The position numbers were made by a program, and so were the translations under genes. A DNA stretch of 7,772 nt from Psychrobacter sp. UBA3480 (lineage in GTDB: Bacteria; Pseudomonadota; Gammaproteobacteria; Pseudomonadales; Moraxellaceae). Positions within the stretch are counted from its first letter, which is position 1. Each line of letters starts with the position of its first letter. Location of the stretch: NCBI RefSeq assembly GCF_002377945.1, contig NZ_DFQV01000032.1:112001-119772 (forward strand). Reading direction: 5' to 3'. Shown piece after piece: positions 1 through 6,490 of the stretch. The notes below the pieces were generated by a model. It was not told the origin of the DNA. It did no database searches and saw only the letters and a program-made list of their open reading frames with translations.

Positions 1-58
1 ATTAATAAATCTGTGGTTCTTCTTATTAATAAACGGCTAGAAAGCTAACTACGTCTAT

Positions 59-1558
59 CTACTGCTTATCTTTGCGCGCTGGAATCGTCAAGCTCATCTG
101 TACTTGAGGTAATTTTTCTTTTTGCGCCTTCGCAGGTTTACTATCTTCCACGCTACTAGCAGGTGGTGTATTTTGCTTATTCATCTCTTGTTGTTTTAGT
201 TTCTGCATTTGCTTAGTAAGTTGGCGCTCCCTTTGAGTCATCGCATCAACTGGCTGAATCCACAAGTCAATATCGAAAAAATTCTCATTATTTTCAGTGA
301 TAAAATCGATACCAAGCACGACTACATGATGTAGCTCAATAATTGGCAAACGTGTGGCAACGTCTTGTGCGATCTTCGCTAGCTTTGGTTGGACAGCGGC
401 TTTACTATTAGGCCCTTTTGACTCCTGACTATAAAAAACCAGTACATAATGTCGTCCCAAACTCTCATAAGAATGTTGATGTACGACATAGCCATCTTTC
501 TGTAGCGCTGCGCTTTGTTTAGGGTGTCTATATAGCGTACGGATAAGCTCGTGACGTGAAAACAAAGACTCATCTAGCAGTTGTCGTTGCCAGTGAGCGA
601 GCGGTGTTTCTGTCTGCTCTTCATTATTAGCTACATGCTTTTTACCATACGTATCTATCATCTGCATACTTAGCTGAGACCATATCGTGGCTGCCTGTAT
701 CATATGCTGATGGTACATCTGAGCAGTTGAACTTTGGTTTTTGTAGGCAAGCGTGATGGCGACCAGTGCTGAGTTAGGTTTGTCTTGTACTTCATTTTTG
801 ATGAGCGCATTATCAACTACAATGGCAGGGGCAAATAAATCTGGACTTTGTAAGAAGCGCTCAACCAAAGCGTCTTCTGACTCAAAACTTGGAATATGAT
901 TTACAGCCGACTGCTGCAATTGCTCCAGATGATAAGCTAAGAAACGCCATAATTCACAAGGGGTTCGTACCGCTGCTGCTATCGAGTACCAGTCGTCCCA
1001 GCTAAAGACCTGCAGCTGCTGCATGCTTTCGCTCATGTCGACAACTAAGTCTTCTAAAAAGTAACGAACCCCAAAATTGTGTTTAAGCCGTTGTAGAGCA
1101 CTGTTTGCAATGTTTGAAGGGTTTGCACTATCATCGTTATCATCTTGATTGAGACTGCTACTTCCTCCGACAAGCTGAATGTCAAAGATCATAGCTTCAT
1201 AACCAATTGAAGCATTGGCTTCATTTTGAGTCGATAATGACTTGTACCATGTAAGTGCTGACTTGACCGCAGTCATACGTACAGCCTCAATATCAACTGA
1301 TTCTGTATCATAGGGTAGATATAGTGTCAGCTCCAACAGCTGCAGCTTGCCAAGTGGCAACTGATACTGGTAGTGACGAGCGATATACTGAGCATTGTAT
1401 TCATGTTCAATCGTATGCATACCTGCTAGAGTCACTGCCATAGCATCTGCTTGTAAATAACTGACTAGCTCAGTCGTCAGATAGCCCCAGTCGGGCATAG
1501 TAGTAATCGAATGGGACACAAGTTCCAACCTTCTATTATCGTATGGTGAATATCGCAC
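59..1558 (-). CDS. Conserved-looking hypothetical protein, 499 aa, function unknown
   Basis: I do not recognise this protein with confidence. It is soluble-looking, with no signal peptide or membrane segment. Three regions can be seen: an N-terminal alpha/beta-looking part (about 25-110), a low-complexity linker (about 132-156, rich in N, D and S), and a central/C-terminal part (about 157-440) holding a Trp-rich stretch (FSWDDWY, 185-191), then TPCELWRFLAYHLEQL (199-214). The last 60 residues are highly charged (Q, K, E, P), with a short possible coiled coil near 440-460. The start is uncertain. The longest reading begins with GTG at 1558 and has no good ribosome site. An in-frame GTG at codon 14 (1519) follows AGAAGG with 9 nt spacing and may be the real start, giving 486 aa. 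The gene is divergent from the SDR gene and ends 58 bp from the window edge without a clear GC-rich terminator. That it is a real gene is likely; its function is open. Confidence 0.75.
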   Translation of the reverse strand: MRYSPYDNRRLELVSHSITTMPDWGYLTTELVSYLQADAMAVTLAGMHTIEHEYNAQYIARHYQYQLPLGKLQLLELTLYLPYDTESVDIEAVRMTAVKSALTWYKSLSTQNEANASIGYEAMIFDIQLVGGSSSLNQDDNDDSANPSNIANSALQRLKHNFGVRYFLEDLVVDMSESMQQLQVFSWDDWYSIAAAVRTPCELWRFLAYHLEQLQQSAVNHIPSFESEDALVERFLQSPDLFAPAIVVDNALIKNEVQDKPNSALVAITLAYKNQSSTAQMYHQHMIQAATIWSQLSMQMIDTYGKKHVANNEEQTETPLAHWQRQLLDESLFSRHELIRTLYRHPKQSAALQKDGYVVHQHSYESLGRHYVLVFYSQESKGPNSKAAVQPKLAKIAQDVATRLPIIELHHVVVLGIDFITENNENFFDIDLWIQPVDAMTQRERQLTKQMQKLKQQEMNKQNTPPASSVEDSKPAKAQKEKLPQVQMSLTIPARKDKQ

Positions 1559-1647
1559 ATGCCAGCTCGTAATAACAACATCATTATCGCGTATTACAAA
1601 TATCTGAATGATGCAAAATTATGCTACATAAGCACTATCAGAGACAG

Positions 1648-1662
1648 TCGCTTTCAAAGCGA
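1648..1662. promoter_or_regulatory. Perfect interrupted palindrome, possible operator
   Basis: TCGCTTT-C-AAAGCGA is a perfect 7-bp inverted repeat around one central base. It lies in the spacer between the 499-codon gene and the divergent SDR gene. It has no T-tract and no gene ends here, so an operator for a dimeric regulator is more likely than a terminator. No regulator is identified. Confidence 0.35.
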
Positions 1663-1739
1663 TCACTTGTTATGATGATATCAAAGCAGTATTGCTTGCG
1701 TGCAAGTTTATGGATGACAAACTGTACTTAGTTGTATTT

Positions 1740-1784
1740 ATCGAAACCGTAGTCATTGAAATTTTAATCATCGAATTTTTAATG
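1740..1784. repeat. Three degenerate 15-bp tandem units in the SDR promoter
   Basis: Three consecutive 15-mers are related: ATCGAAACCGTAGTC (1740-1754), ATTGAAATTTTAATC (1755-1769) and ATCGAATTTTTAATG (1770-1784). Units 2 and 3 agree at 12 of 15 positions and units 1 and 2 at 10 of 15. All share AT-Y-GAA at the left and TARTS at the right. The array overlaps the proposed -35 and -10, so it may bind a regulator, but AT-rich sequence can look repetitive by chance. Confidence 0.35.
1756..1783 (+). promoter_or_regulatory. Candidate sigma-70 promoter for the SDR gene
   Basis: TTGAAA (1756-1761) is separated by 16 bp from TTTAAT (1778-1783). This would give a start near 1790 and a leader of about 25 nt that still contains the ribosome site. 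A better-looking TATAAT at 1792-1797 lies so close to the gene that transcription from it would start inside or after the AAGGA ribosome site, so it is a poorer fit. Confidence 0.35.
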
Positions 1785-1814
1785 ACTATTATATAATAAT
1801 AAGGATTAAACATT

Positions 1815-2597
1815 ATGAAGCGTTTTAAAGAAAAGACCGTCGTTGTAACGGGTGCAGGCTCTGGTATTGGCCGTGCAACTGCTATTCGCTTTGCCGAGGA
1901 AGGCGCTAGTGTGGTTTTAGTAGGACGTACGGCAGCAACACTAGAAGAAACTGCCAAAGAGTTGCCACAAGATCGTACTTGGATTCATACTGACAATTAT
2001 CTCATTATTACATGCGACATTAGCGTTCAAAGCCAAGTACAAGAGATGGTTGAGCGCGCTATCGACAAATTTGGCAAAATTGATATCTTGGTCAACAATG
2101 CTGGCAAAGCAACTCAAGGTAAAATCACAGAATTGTCTGCTGATGATTGGCGCTCTGCTATCGATGTGAATCTAAACGGAACCTTCTATGTCTCTCAAGC
2201 TGCTATGCCTCACTTGATTGCATCAAAGGGTAATATCGTCAATATTTCATCGCTTTCAGGTGTGGGTGGTGACTGGAATATGGCTGCTTACAATGCTGCT
2301 AAAGCGGGTGTAACCAATTTAACCCGTACATTGGCATTAGATCATGGTTCAGATGGTGTTCGCGTCAACGCGGTTAATCCAAGCGTCACCAAAACTGATA
2401 TGACTACGGCTATCCAAGACAATGAGTCTAAAACGGATAAGTTCTTAGCTCGCTGTCCGCTTGGACGTCTAGCAACCCCAGAGGACATCGCCGCTGCCAT
2501 TACCTTCTTAGCAAGTGATGACGCCTCCATGATTACTGGTGTTAACCTACCTGTCGACGGCGGTGTTAGTGCTTCTAACGGCCAACCACAGTTCTAA
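1815..2597 (+). CDS. Short-chain dehydrogenase/reductase (classical SDR, FabG-like)
   Basis: This is a cytoplasmic NAD(P)-dependent oxidoreductase of the classical SDR family; its substrate cannot be read from the sequence. The protein has 260 residues, within the usual 240-270. A Rossmann TGxxxGxG motif (TGAGSGIG, 12-19) comes first, then CDIS with the adenine-contacting Asp at 68 and NNAG at 94-97. The catalytic tetrad is Asn119, Ser146, Tyr159 and Lys163 (YNAAK), and the C-terminus has the typical PVDGG (246-250). Arg38 just after the second beta strand (VGRT) suggests NADP(H) preference, which is an inference. The segment before CDIS (about 51-66) is somewhat longer than in FabG proteins. 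ATG at 1815 follows AAGGA (1801-1805) with 9 nt spacing. It is transcribed alone and closed by a strong terminator. FabG itself usually sits in a fatty-acid cluster, which is absent here, so a specialised alcohol, sugar or ketone dehydrogenase is equally possible. Confidence 0.92.
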   Translation: MKRFKEKTVVVTGAGSGIGRATAIRFAEEGASVVLVGRTAATLEETAKELPQDRTWIHTDNYLIITCDISVQSQVQEMVERAIDKFGKIDILVNNAGKATQGKITELSADDWRSAIDVNLNGTFYVSQAAMPHLIASKGNIVNISSLSGVGGDWNMAAYNAAKAGVTNLTRTLALDHGSDGVRVNAVNPSVTKTDMTTAIQDNESKTDKFLARCPLGRLATPEDIAAAITFLASDDASMITGVNLPVDGGVSASNGQPQF

Positions 2598-2632
2598 ATT
2601 GTTAAGCTGATAGACATCCAAATATTACTCAA

Positions 2633-2668
2633 AAAAAGCCCCTGATATCATCATATTAGGGGCTTTTT
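2633..2668. terminator. Bidirectional rho-independent terminator
   Basis: The left arm AAAAAGCCCCTGATAT (2633-2648) pairs with ATATTAGGGGCTTTTT (2653-2668) around the loop CATC, with one G-T wobble. An A-tract precedes the hairpin and a T-tract follows it, so it can end transcription both ways. It lies 35 bp after the SDR stop and about 110 bp beyond the acyltransferase stop on the other strand, and probably serves both genes. Confidence 0.9.
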
Positions 2669-2776
2669 CAATATAAATTATTAGAACTTAGTTATAGGTA
2701 ACTGTTAGCCTGCGTACCCGCAATACAGTCAGTTCTGTTAACTTAACTAATTGAACTAATATTTATACTATTTAGC

Positions 2777-3511
2777 TTATTCAGCTGCATTATTGATGTC
2801 TTGTAGTGGCTGCGACAAACGCTCAAGGTGTCTTGGTAGCACCCCTTTATATTGAGAATATATTTTTGGTAAATCTGCTTCGATATCACCTGTAGGATAA
2901 ACCAGCGACATGAACCGTATTTCTTTAGTATTGTAGTCCATCGCTACTGGCAAAATCGGTACACCAGCACCCACCGCTAAATAATAAAAACCTGTCTTCC
3001 ACGACTCAGTATATTGCCGTGTACCCTCTGGCGATAATCCCAAAAATAATGGGTCACCAGTTTTGAACTTATCTATACTGGCTTGCAGCACAGAGCCTTT
3101 ATTACCACGATCGATAGGAATAACCCCTATCCAATTTAATAATTGCGCAAACACAGGCACTTTAAATAGTGTGTGCTTGCCCATAATGCTGATTTTGATA
3201 TCTAATGCAAACAGACTTGGAATCGCATAAATACCATCCACATTAGAAGTATGGGGCAGAGCAAGCACTACAGCTTGTGAGATATTTGGAATCTCGCCTA
3301 CCGTACGCCAACCTGACGCCTTTAACAGCGCGGATGCAATAACAGGCGCAAACTTGTTGCCACGCTTTGGAACCTTGTCTCCCAAATGCTTTTTGCTAAG
3401 TTTTGGGAGTACTTTGGAACGCGCAGGTTTAGAAACAACAGACTTAGAACGGTTAAAAATCTTCGGTATCATGACAGCACAATATAATGAAAGGTACTGA
3501 CATAATACCAT
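2777..3511 (-). CDS. PlsC-type (1-acylglycerol-3-phosphate) acyltransferase family protein
   Basis: It belongs to the glycerophospholipid acyltransferase family, which transfers acyl groups from acyl-ACP or acyl-CoA to lysophospholipid-like acceptors at the inner face of the cytoplasmic membrane. All four family blocks are visible: HTSNVD (87-92, the catalytic H-X4-D), IPIDRGN (131-137), SPEGTR (160-165) and VPILPVA (184-190). The protein has 244 residues, with a Lys/Arg-rich stretch at about 21-53 before the catalytic domain that could contact the membrane. ATG at 3511 has AAAGG only 4 nt upstream. The in-frame ATG at 3472 (codon 14, MIPKIF) has no clear ribosome site but would also give a normal family protein, so the start is not certain. 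It follows parE on the same strand after 126 bp and may be partly co-transcribed. The acceptor is unknown, and it need not be the essential PlsC. Confidence 0.88.
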   Translation of the reverse strand: MVLCQYLSLYCAVMIPKIFNRSKSVVSKPARSKVLPKLSKKHLGDKVPKRGNKFAPVIASALLKASGWRTVGEIPNISQAVVLALPHTSNVDGIYAIPSLFALDIKISIMGKHTLFKVPVFAQLLNWIGVIPIDRGNKGSVLQASIDKFKTGDPLFLGLSPEGTRQYTESWKTGFYYLAVGAGVPILPVAMDYNTKEIRFMSLVYPTGDIEADLPKIYSQYKGVLPRHLERLSQPLQDINNAAE

Positions 3512-3610
3512 TAAGCCTTTGTGGCTAGGCTAAATTTTGCGTGCTTTTATTATGTGATAGATCGTTTAGCCATAAATATAAGTAATGACCTATTTCGATA
3601 TTCTGCACCC

Positions 3611-3648
3611 ATATTTCTTTAGATTCATTGCTAAGTATTAAGAAATAT
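3611..3648 (-). other. AT-rich stem-loop across the parE stop codon
   Basis: ATATTTCTT (3611-3619) and AAGAAATAT (3640-3648) form a perfect 9-bp inverted repeat, with a short inner TTAG/CTAA pairing possible in the 20-nt loop. One arm overlaps the last parE codons and its stop. It lacks a GC-rich stem, so it is at best a weak terminator or a 3'-end structure before the acyltransferase gene. Confidence 0.3.
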
Positions 3649-5524
3649 CGGCCAAATCACCTTTGCTCTCAAGCCACGACTTGCGATCAGAGGCACGTTT
3701 CTTAGCCAATAGCATATCCATCACGCTATTGGTCAGTACCATGTCATCCATATCTAACTGTACTAAGCGGCGTGTATCACGGCTCATCGTTGTCTCACGT
3801 AGTTGCTCAGCACTCATTTCACCAAGCCCTTTAAAACGTGTAATCTGAGCTTTTTTATTGCCCGGTACGTTAGCCAAGATATGTGCAAGCTCTGGCTCAT
3901 CCAGTGCATAGTGAACTTCTTTACCCACATCCACTCGGTATAATGGCGGCATGGCCACAAACAAATGACCCGCATCCACTAGTGCAGGGAAATGCTTCAC
4001 AAACAAAGCACAGATCAATGTCGCGATATGGAGTCCATCAGAGTCAGCATCTGCTAAGATACATATCTTGTCGTACCGCAGCTCGGACAAATCGTCAGAG
4101 GCAGGATCGACACCGATAGCAATGGCAATATCATGAATCTCTTGGCTTGATAGCACCGTATCTGATGATACTTCCCATGTATTTAGGATTTTGCCACGCA
4201 GAGGTAATATTGCCTGATAATGACGATCTCTTGCTTGCTTAGCACTACCACCCGCAGAGTCACCCTCTACTAAGAACAGCTCAGCGCCATCACGCAAATC
4301 ACCACGGCAGTCTGCCAATTTACCAGGCAATGCGGGTCCCTGAGTAATCTTTTTACGAGCGACTTTTTTGGCAGACTTTAGACGACGACCTGCTTTATTG
4401 ATCGCCAATTCAGCGATTTGTGTACCCATGTCCGCATGCTGATTTAACCATAGGCTAAAGGCATCTTTTGCCAATGTCTGTACAGCGCCTGCCGCTTCAC
4501 GGCTAGATAAACGCTCTTTGGTCTGTCCAGAAAACTGCGGCTCAGAGAACTTAAGAGACAGGATATAGTTCACTCCGTCCCAGACGTCTTCCGCGGTTAG
4601 TTTCACACTACGTGGTAGCAAATTATGAATATCGCAGAACTCACGCAGTGCCTCTAAGATGCCCGTACGCAGACCATTGACGTGCGTACCGCCCTGAGCT
4701 GTGGGAATAAGGTTCACATAGCTTTCTTGAATAGGCGTGCCACCATCAGGCAACCAAGACAAGGCAAAGGTAATGGCAGCTCGTTCGCCCGCTTTCGCAT
4801 CATAATTATAATAAAACGGTGCTTCAGGTAAGGTTTCCAAACCATCTAATTGTTCGCTTAGATACTCGACTACCCCATCCGTAAACTGCCAAACGACCTT
4901 TTCATCATTGATATCATCAGTGAATTCGATCGTAAGTCCAGCGGCCAGAACAGCCTTTGCTTTTAAATTATGCTTGAGCTGTTTTACATTAAATTTGGGC
5001 GTATCGAAGAAACTGCCATCCGCCCAAAAGTGTACTCTTGTGCCACGTTTGCGTTTGTTTGAGCTGACTGCTTCCGTTAATGGCGTAACTGGTGCGCCAT
5101 TCTCAAATGCCATATCAAACTGTGTGCTATCACGCCATACCGTAACCTCGACGCGAGTTGATAGCGCATTGACGACAGAGATACCCACGCCATGTAGACC
5201 GCCTGATACTTCATAATTAGAGGTCGAAAACTTTCCACCTGCATGTAAGCGAGTTAATATCAACTCAATACCAGATTGACCAAACTCAGGGTGGATATCA
5301 GTTGGCATACCGCGCCCGTCATCTTCGACAGATAACGATCCATCACTATGCAATTGCACCTTGATGGTTTTAGCATAACCAGCCAACGCTTCATCCACTG
5401 AGTTATCAATAACCTCTTGCGCCAAATGATTCGGGCGCGTGGTATCGGTATACATACCTGGACGACGACGGACTGGCTCAAGACCTTCTAAAACTTCTAA
5501 CGATTGCGCATTATATTGACTCAC
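3638..5524 (-). CDS. parE: DNA topoisomerase IV subunit B (ParE)
   Basis: This is the ATPase/TOPRIM subunit of topoisomerase IV, which with ParC (not in this window) decatenates daughter chromosomes and relaxes supercoils. The protein has 628 residues, close to E. coli ParE (630) and well short of GyrB (about 800). The GHKL ATPase motifs appear in order: EVIDNSVDEA (37-46), DDGRGMP (68-74) and GGLHGVG (108-114), with the QTK loop Lys at 336. The TOPRIM domain has EGDSAGG (420-426), DADSDGLHI (492-500) and RFKGLGEM (563-570). The quinolone-relevant stretch around PLRGKILNTWEVSSD (441-455) looks ordinary. The start is GTG at 5524, with AAGGA 7 nt upstream. An ATG directly after AAGG belongs to another frame and stops after three codons, overlapping the GTG. 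It lies downstream of yqiA on the same strand, a conserved neighbourhood in gammaproteobacteria, but has its own candidate -10. Confidence 0.98.
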   Translation of the reverse strand: MSQYNAQSLEVLEGLEPVRRRPGMYTDTTRPNHLAQEVIDNSVDEALAGYAKTIKVQLHSDGSLSVEDDGRGMPTDIHPEFGQSGIELILTRLHAGGKFSTSNYEVSGGLHGVGISVVNALSTRVEVTVWRDSTQFDMAFENGAPVTPLTEAVSSNKRKRGTRVHFWADGSFFDTPKFNVKQLKHNLKAKAVLAAGLTIEFTDDINDEKVVWQFTDGVVEYLSEQLDGLETLPEAPFYYNYDAKAGERAAITFALSWLPDGGTPIQESYVNLIPTAQGGTHVNGLRTGILEALREFCDIHNLLPRSVKLTAEDVWDGVNYILSLKFSEPQFSGQTKERLSSREAAGAVQTLAKDAFSLWLNQHADMGTQIAELAINKAGRRLKSAKKVARKKITQGPALPGKLADCRGDLRDGAELFLVEGDSAGGSAKQARDRHYQAILPLRGKILNTWEVSSDTVLSSQEIHDIAIAIGVDPASDDLSELRYDKICILADADSDGLHIATLICALFVKHFPALVDAGHLFVAMPPLYRVDVGKEVHYALDEPELAHILANVPGNKKAQITRFKGLGEMSAEQLRETTMSRDTRRLVQLDMDDMVLTNSVMDMLLAKKRASDRKSWLESKGDLADIS

Positions 5525-5568
5525 AAATGCATCCTTAACTGTTCGCGTGCGTTTAACTCTATTAAACC

Positions 5569-5574
5569 ATTATA
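5569..5574 (-). promoter_or_regulatory. Candidate -10 of a parE promoter
   Basis: The minus strand reads TATAAT here, about 45 nt upstream of the parE GTG, giving a leader of about 38 nt. No good -35 box is present at 16-18 bp. The expected position falls near the ACGTTAACGT palindrome (5588-5597), so activation or repression there is conceivable. It would let parE be expressed independently of yqiA. Confidence 0.35.
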
Positions 5575-5587
5575 ACGAAAAATAGCG

Positions 5588-5597
5588 ACGTTAACGT
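5588..5597. promoter_or_regulatory. 10-bp perfect palindrome ACGTTAACGT upstream of parE
   Basis: ACGTTAACGT reads identically on both strands and lies where the -35 of the candidate parE promoter would be. It could be an operator. It is short, and a 10-bp palindrome can occur by chance in a window of this size. Confidence 0.2.
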
Positions 5598-5634
5598 TAA
5601 TACTCCATCGCTTACGTCATATAATGTCGTCTAT

Positions 5635-6303
5635 TTAAGGCTGTACTAAACTCTGTAAGATATTCATCACCATCGGTAGCTGCTCATCAAAGTCACTAAA
5701 GCGATGATCGCCACCTACTTGCACTATTACCGATGCGCCATGACCTTGATAAAAATCTTTAGACAATTCAGAATTTAATAGCTCGTCACCTTCTTTTAAT
5801 AGCACAGCAACTTTATCGGAATAATCTACTGATAACAGCTGATTATCTGCAAACCACTGTAAATCTGCAGGCGTAATACTCCAGCCACCCGCTGTCGTAT
5901 GCAGGACTTTGCTAGTAGATGACTCATTTAAGTTATCTTGACTTGATACTGATTGATTAGAAAAACGCTGTAAAGTGATATGGGGCTGGACACTAGGGTT
6001 AAGCAATAAAACTGGGCAACCTATCTGATTGCTTATCAAAGTAGAAAAATACCCACCTAGCGAGCTACCGATTAATACCGTATTTGATAACTCAGTCTGC
6101 TTATCTGCTGATTTTCTATCTGCACTATTATTTAGTGCTTTGATTAAAGACAGTAATTGCTCACACACTTGAGCAGGGGTTTTATTTAAATCAGGACGCA
6201 GCACATTAATATCAGGATAATGAAGCTGGCAATATTTTTCTAACAACATCCCTTTGGTCGAGTTGGCATCACTGTCCAATCCATGGATATAAATCAAGTT
6301 CAC
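5635..6303 (-). CDS. yqiA: YqiA/UPF0227-family esterase (alpha/beta hydrolase)
   Basis: This is a small alpha/beta-hydrolase of the YqiA family. E. coli YqiA has esterase activity towards short-chain acyl esters in vitro, and its physiological substrate is unknown. The family N-terminus (YIHGLDSDANS, 5-15) carries the HG oxyanion motif. The nucleophile elbow is GSSLGG (79-84, Ser81), the acid is Asp173 in KEGDE, and the catalytic His is His200 in GGDHRF. At 222 residues it is about 30 longer than E. coli YqiA (193). The extra length seems to lie in hydrophilic Ser/Asn-rich stretches near 56-73 and 115-137. GTG at 6303 is the only reasonable start, because an in-frame TGA lies two codons upstream; a weak GAGATGA precedes it. 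It ends 110 bp before parE on the same strand, matching the usual yqiA-parE pairing, so co-transcription is likely. Confidence 0.93.
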   Translation of the reverse strand: MNLIYIHGLDSDANSTKGMLLEKYCQLHYPDINVLRPDLNKTPAQVCEQLLSLIKALNNSADRKSADKQTELSNTVLIGSSLGGYFSTLISNQIGCPVLLLNPSVQPHITLQRFSNQSVSSQDNLNESSTSKVLHTTAGGWSITPADLQWFADNQLLSVDYSDKVAVLLKEGDELLNSELSKDFYQGHGASVIVQVGGDHRFSDFDEQLPMVMNILQSLVQP

Positions 6304-6463
6304 GTATCATCTCACTTATTAATTTTGTTATGATTATCTTATAAAGGTTATCAAAGCTAAGCATAGCACCCGCTAGACGGAAATAATAACAATAAAATGG
6401 CACACTATTAGTCAGTATTTGCGACATAATAATGTTGTACAGTGATTTTATGCAGGTCAAAGG

Positions 6464-6479
6464 AATGACGGTAGTCATT
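6464..6479. promoter_or_regulatory. Perfect inverted repeat next to the DUF1289 ribosome site
   Basis: AATGAC-GGTA-GTCATT is a perfect 6-bp inverted repeat with a 4-base centre. It ends two bases before the GGAGG ribosome site of the downstream gene. As DNA it could be an operator in the divergent yqiA/DUF1289 region. As RNA it could form a short hairpin next to the ribosome site and modulate translation. Confidence 0.35.
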
Positions 6480-6490
6480 ATGGAGGAGTC

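Noticed and set aside
1..30. ATTAATAA (1-8) and TTATTAAT (23-30) inverted repeat as a terminator of the 499-codon gene
   Set aside because: The stem is AT-only with a 14-nt loop and no proper T-run, so it is too weak to call; the real terminator may lie left of the window.
1684..1706. Short inverted repeats AAGCA/TGCTT and CTTGC/GCAAG in the spacer
   Set aside because: The arms are only 5 bp, overlap each other and have tiny loops; chance is a sufficient explanation.
1792..1797. TATAAT as the -10 of the SDR promoter
   Set aside because: Transcription would begin at or beyond the AAGGA ribosome site (1801-1805), and no -35 lies at 16-18 bp. The upstream TTGAAA/TTTAAT pair fits better.
1670..1957. 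A 95-codon minus-strand open frame over the SDR start
   Set aside because: It overlaps the SDR promoter and Rossmann region antisense, with low-complexity Ala/Val/Ser/Thr sequence. The SDR frame on the other strand is certain.
3514..3526. AGCC/GGCT mini-hairpin sequestering the acyltransferase ribosome site
   Set aside because: The stem is only 4 bp, and both the start codon and the ribosome site are themselves uncertain.
4908..5216. A 102-codon open frame on the plus strand
   Set aside because: It lies wholly antisense to parE, inside the ATPase domain, has no recognisable protein features, and is explained by the codon pattern of the real gene.
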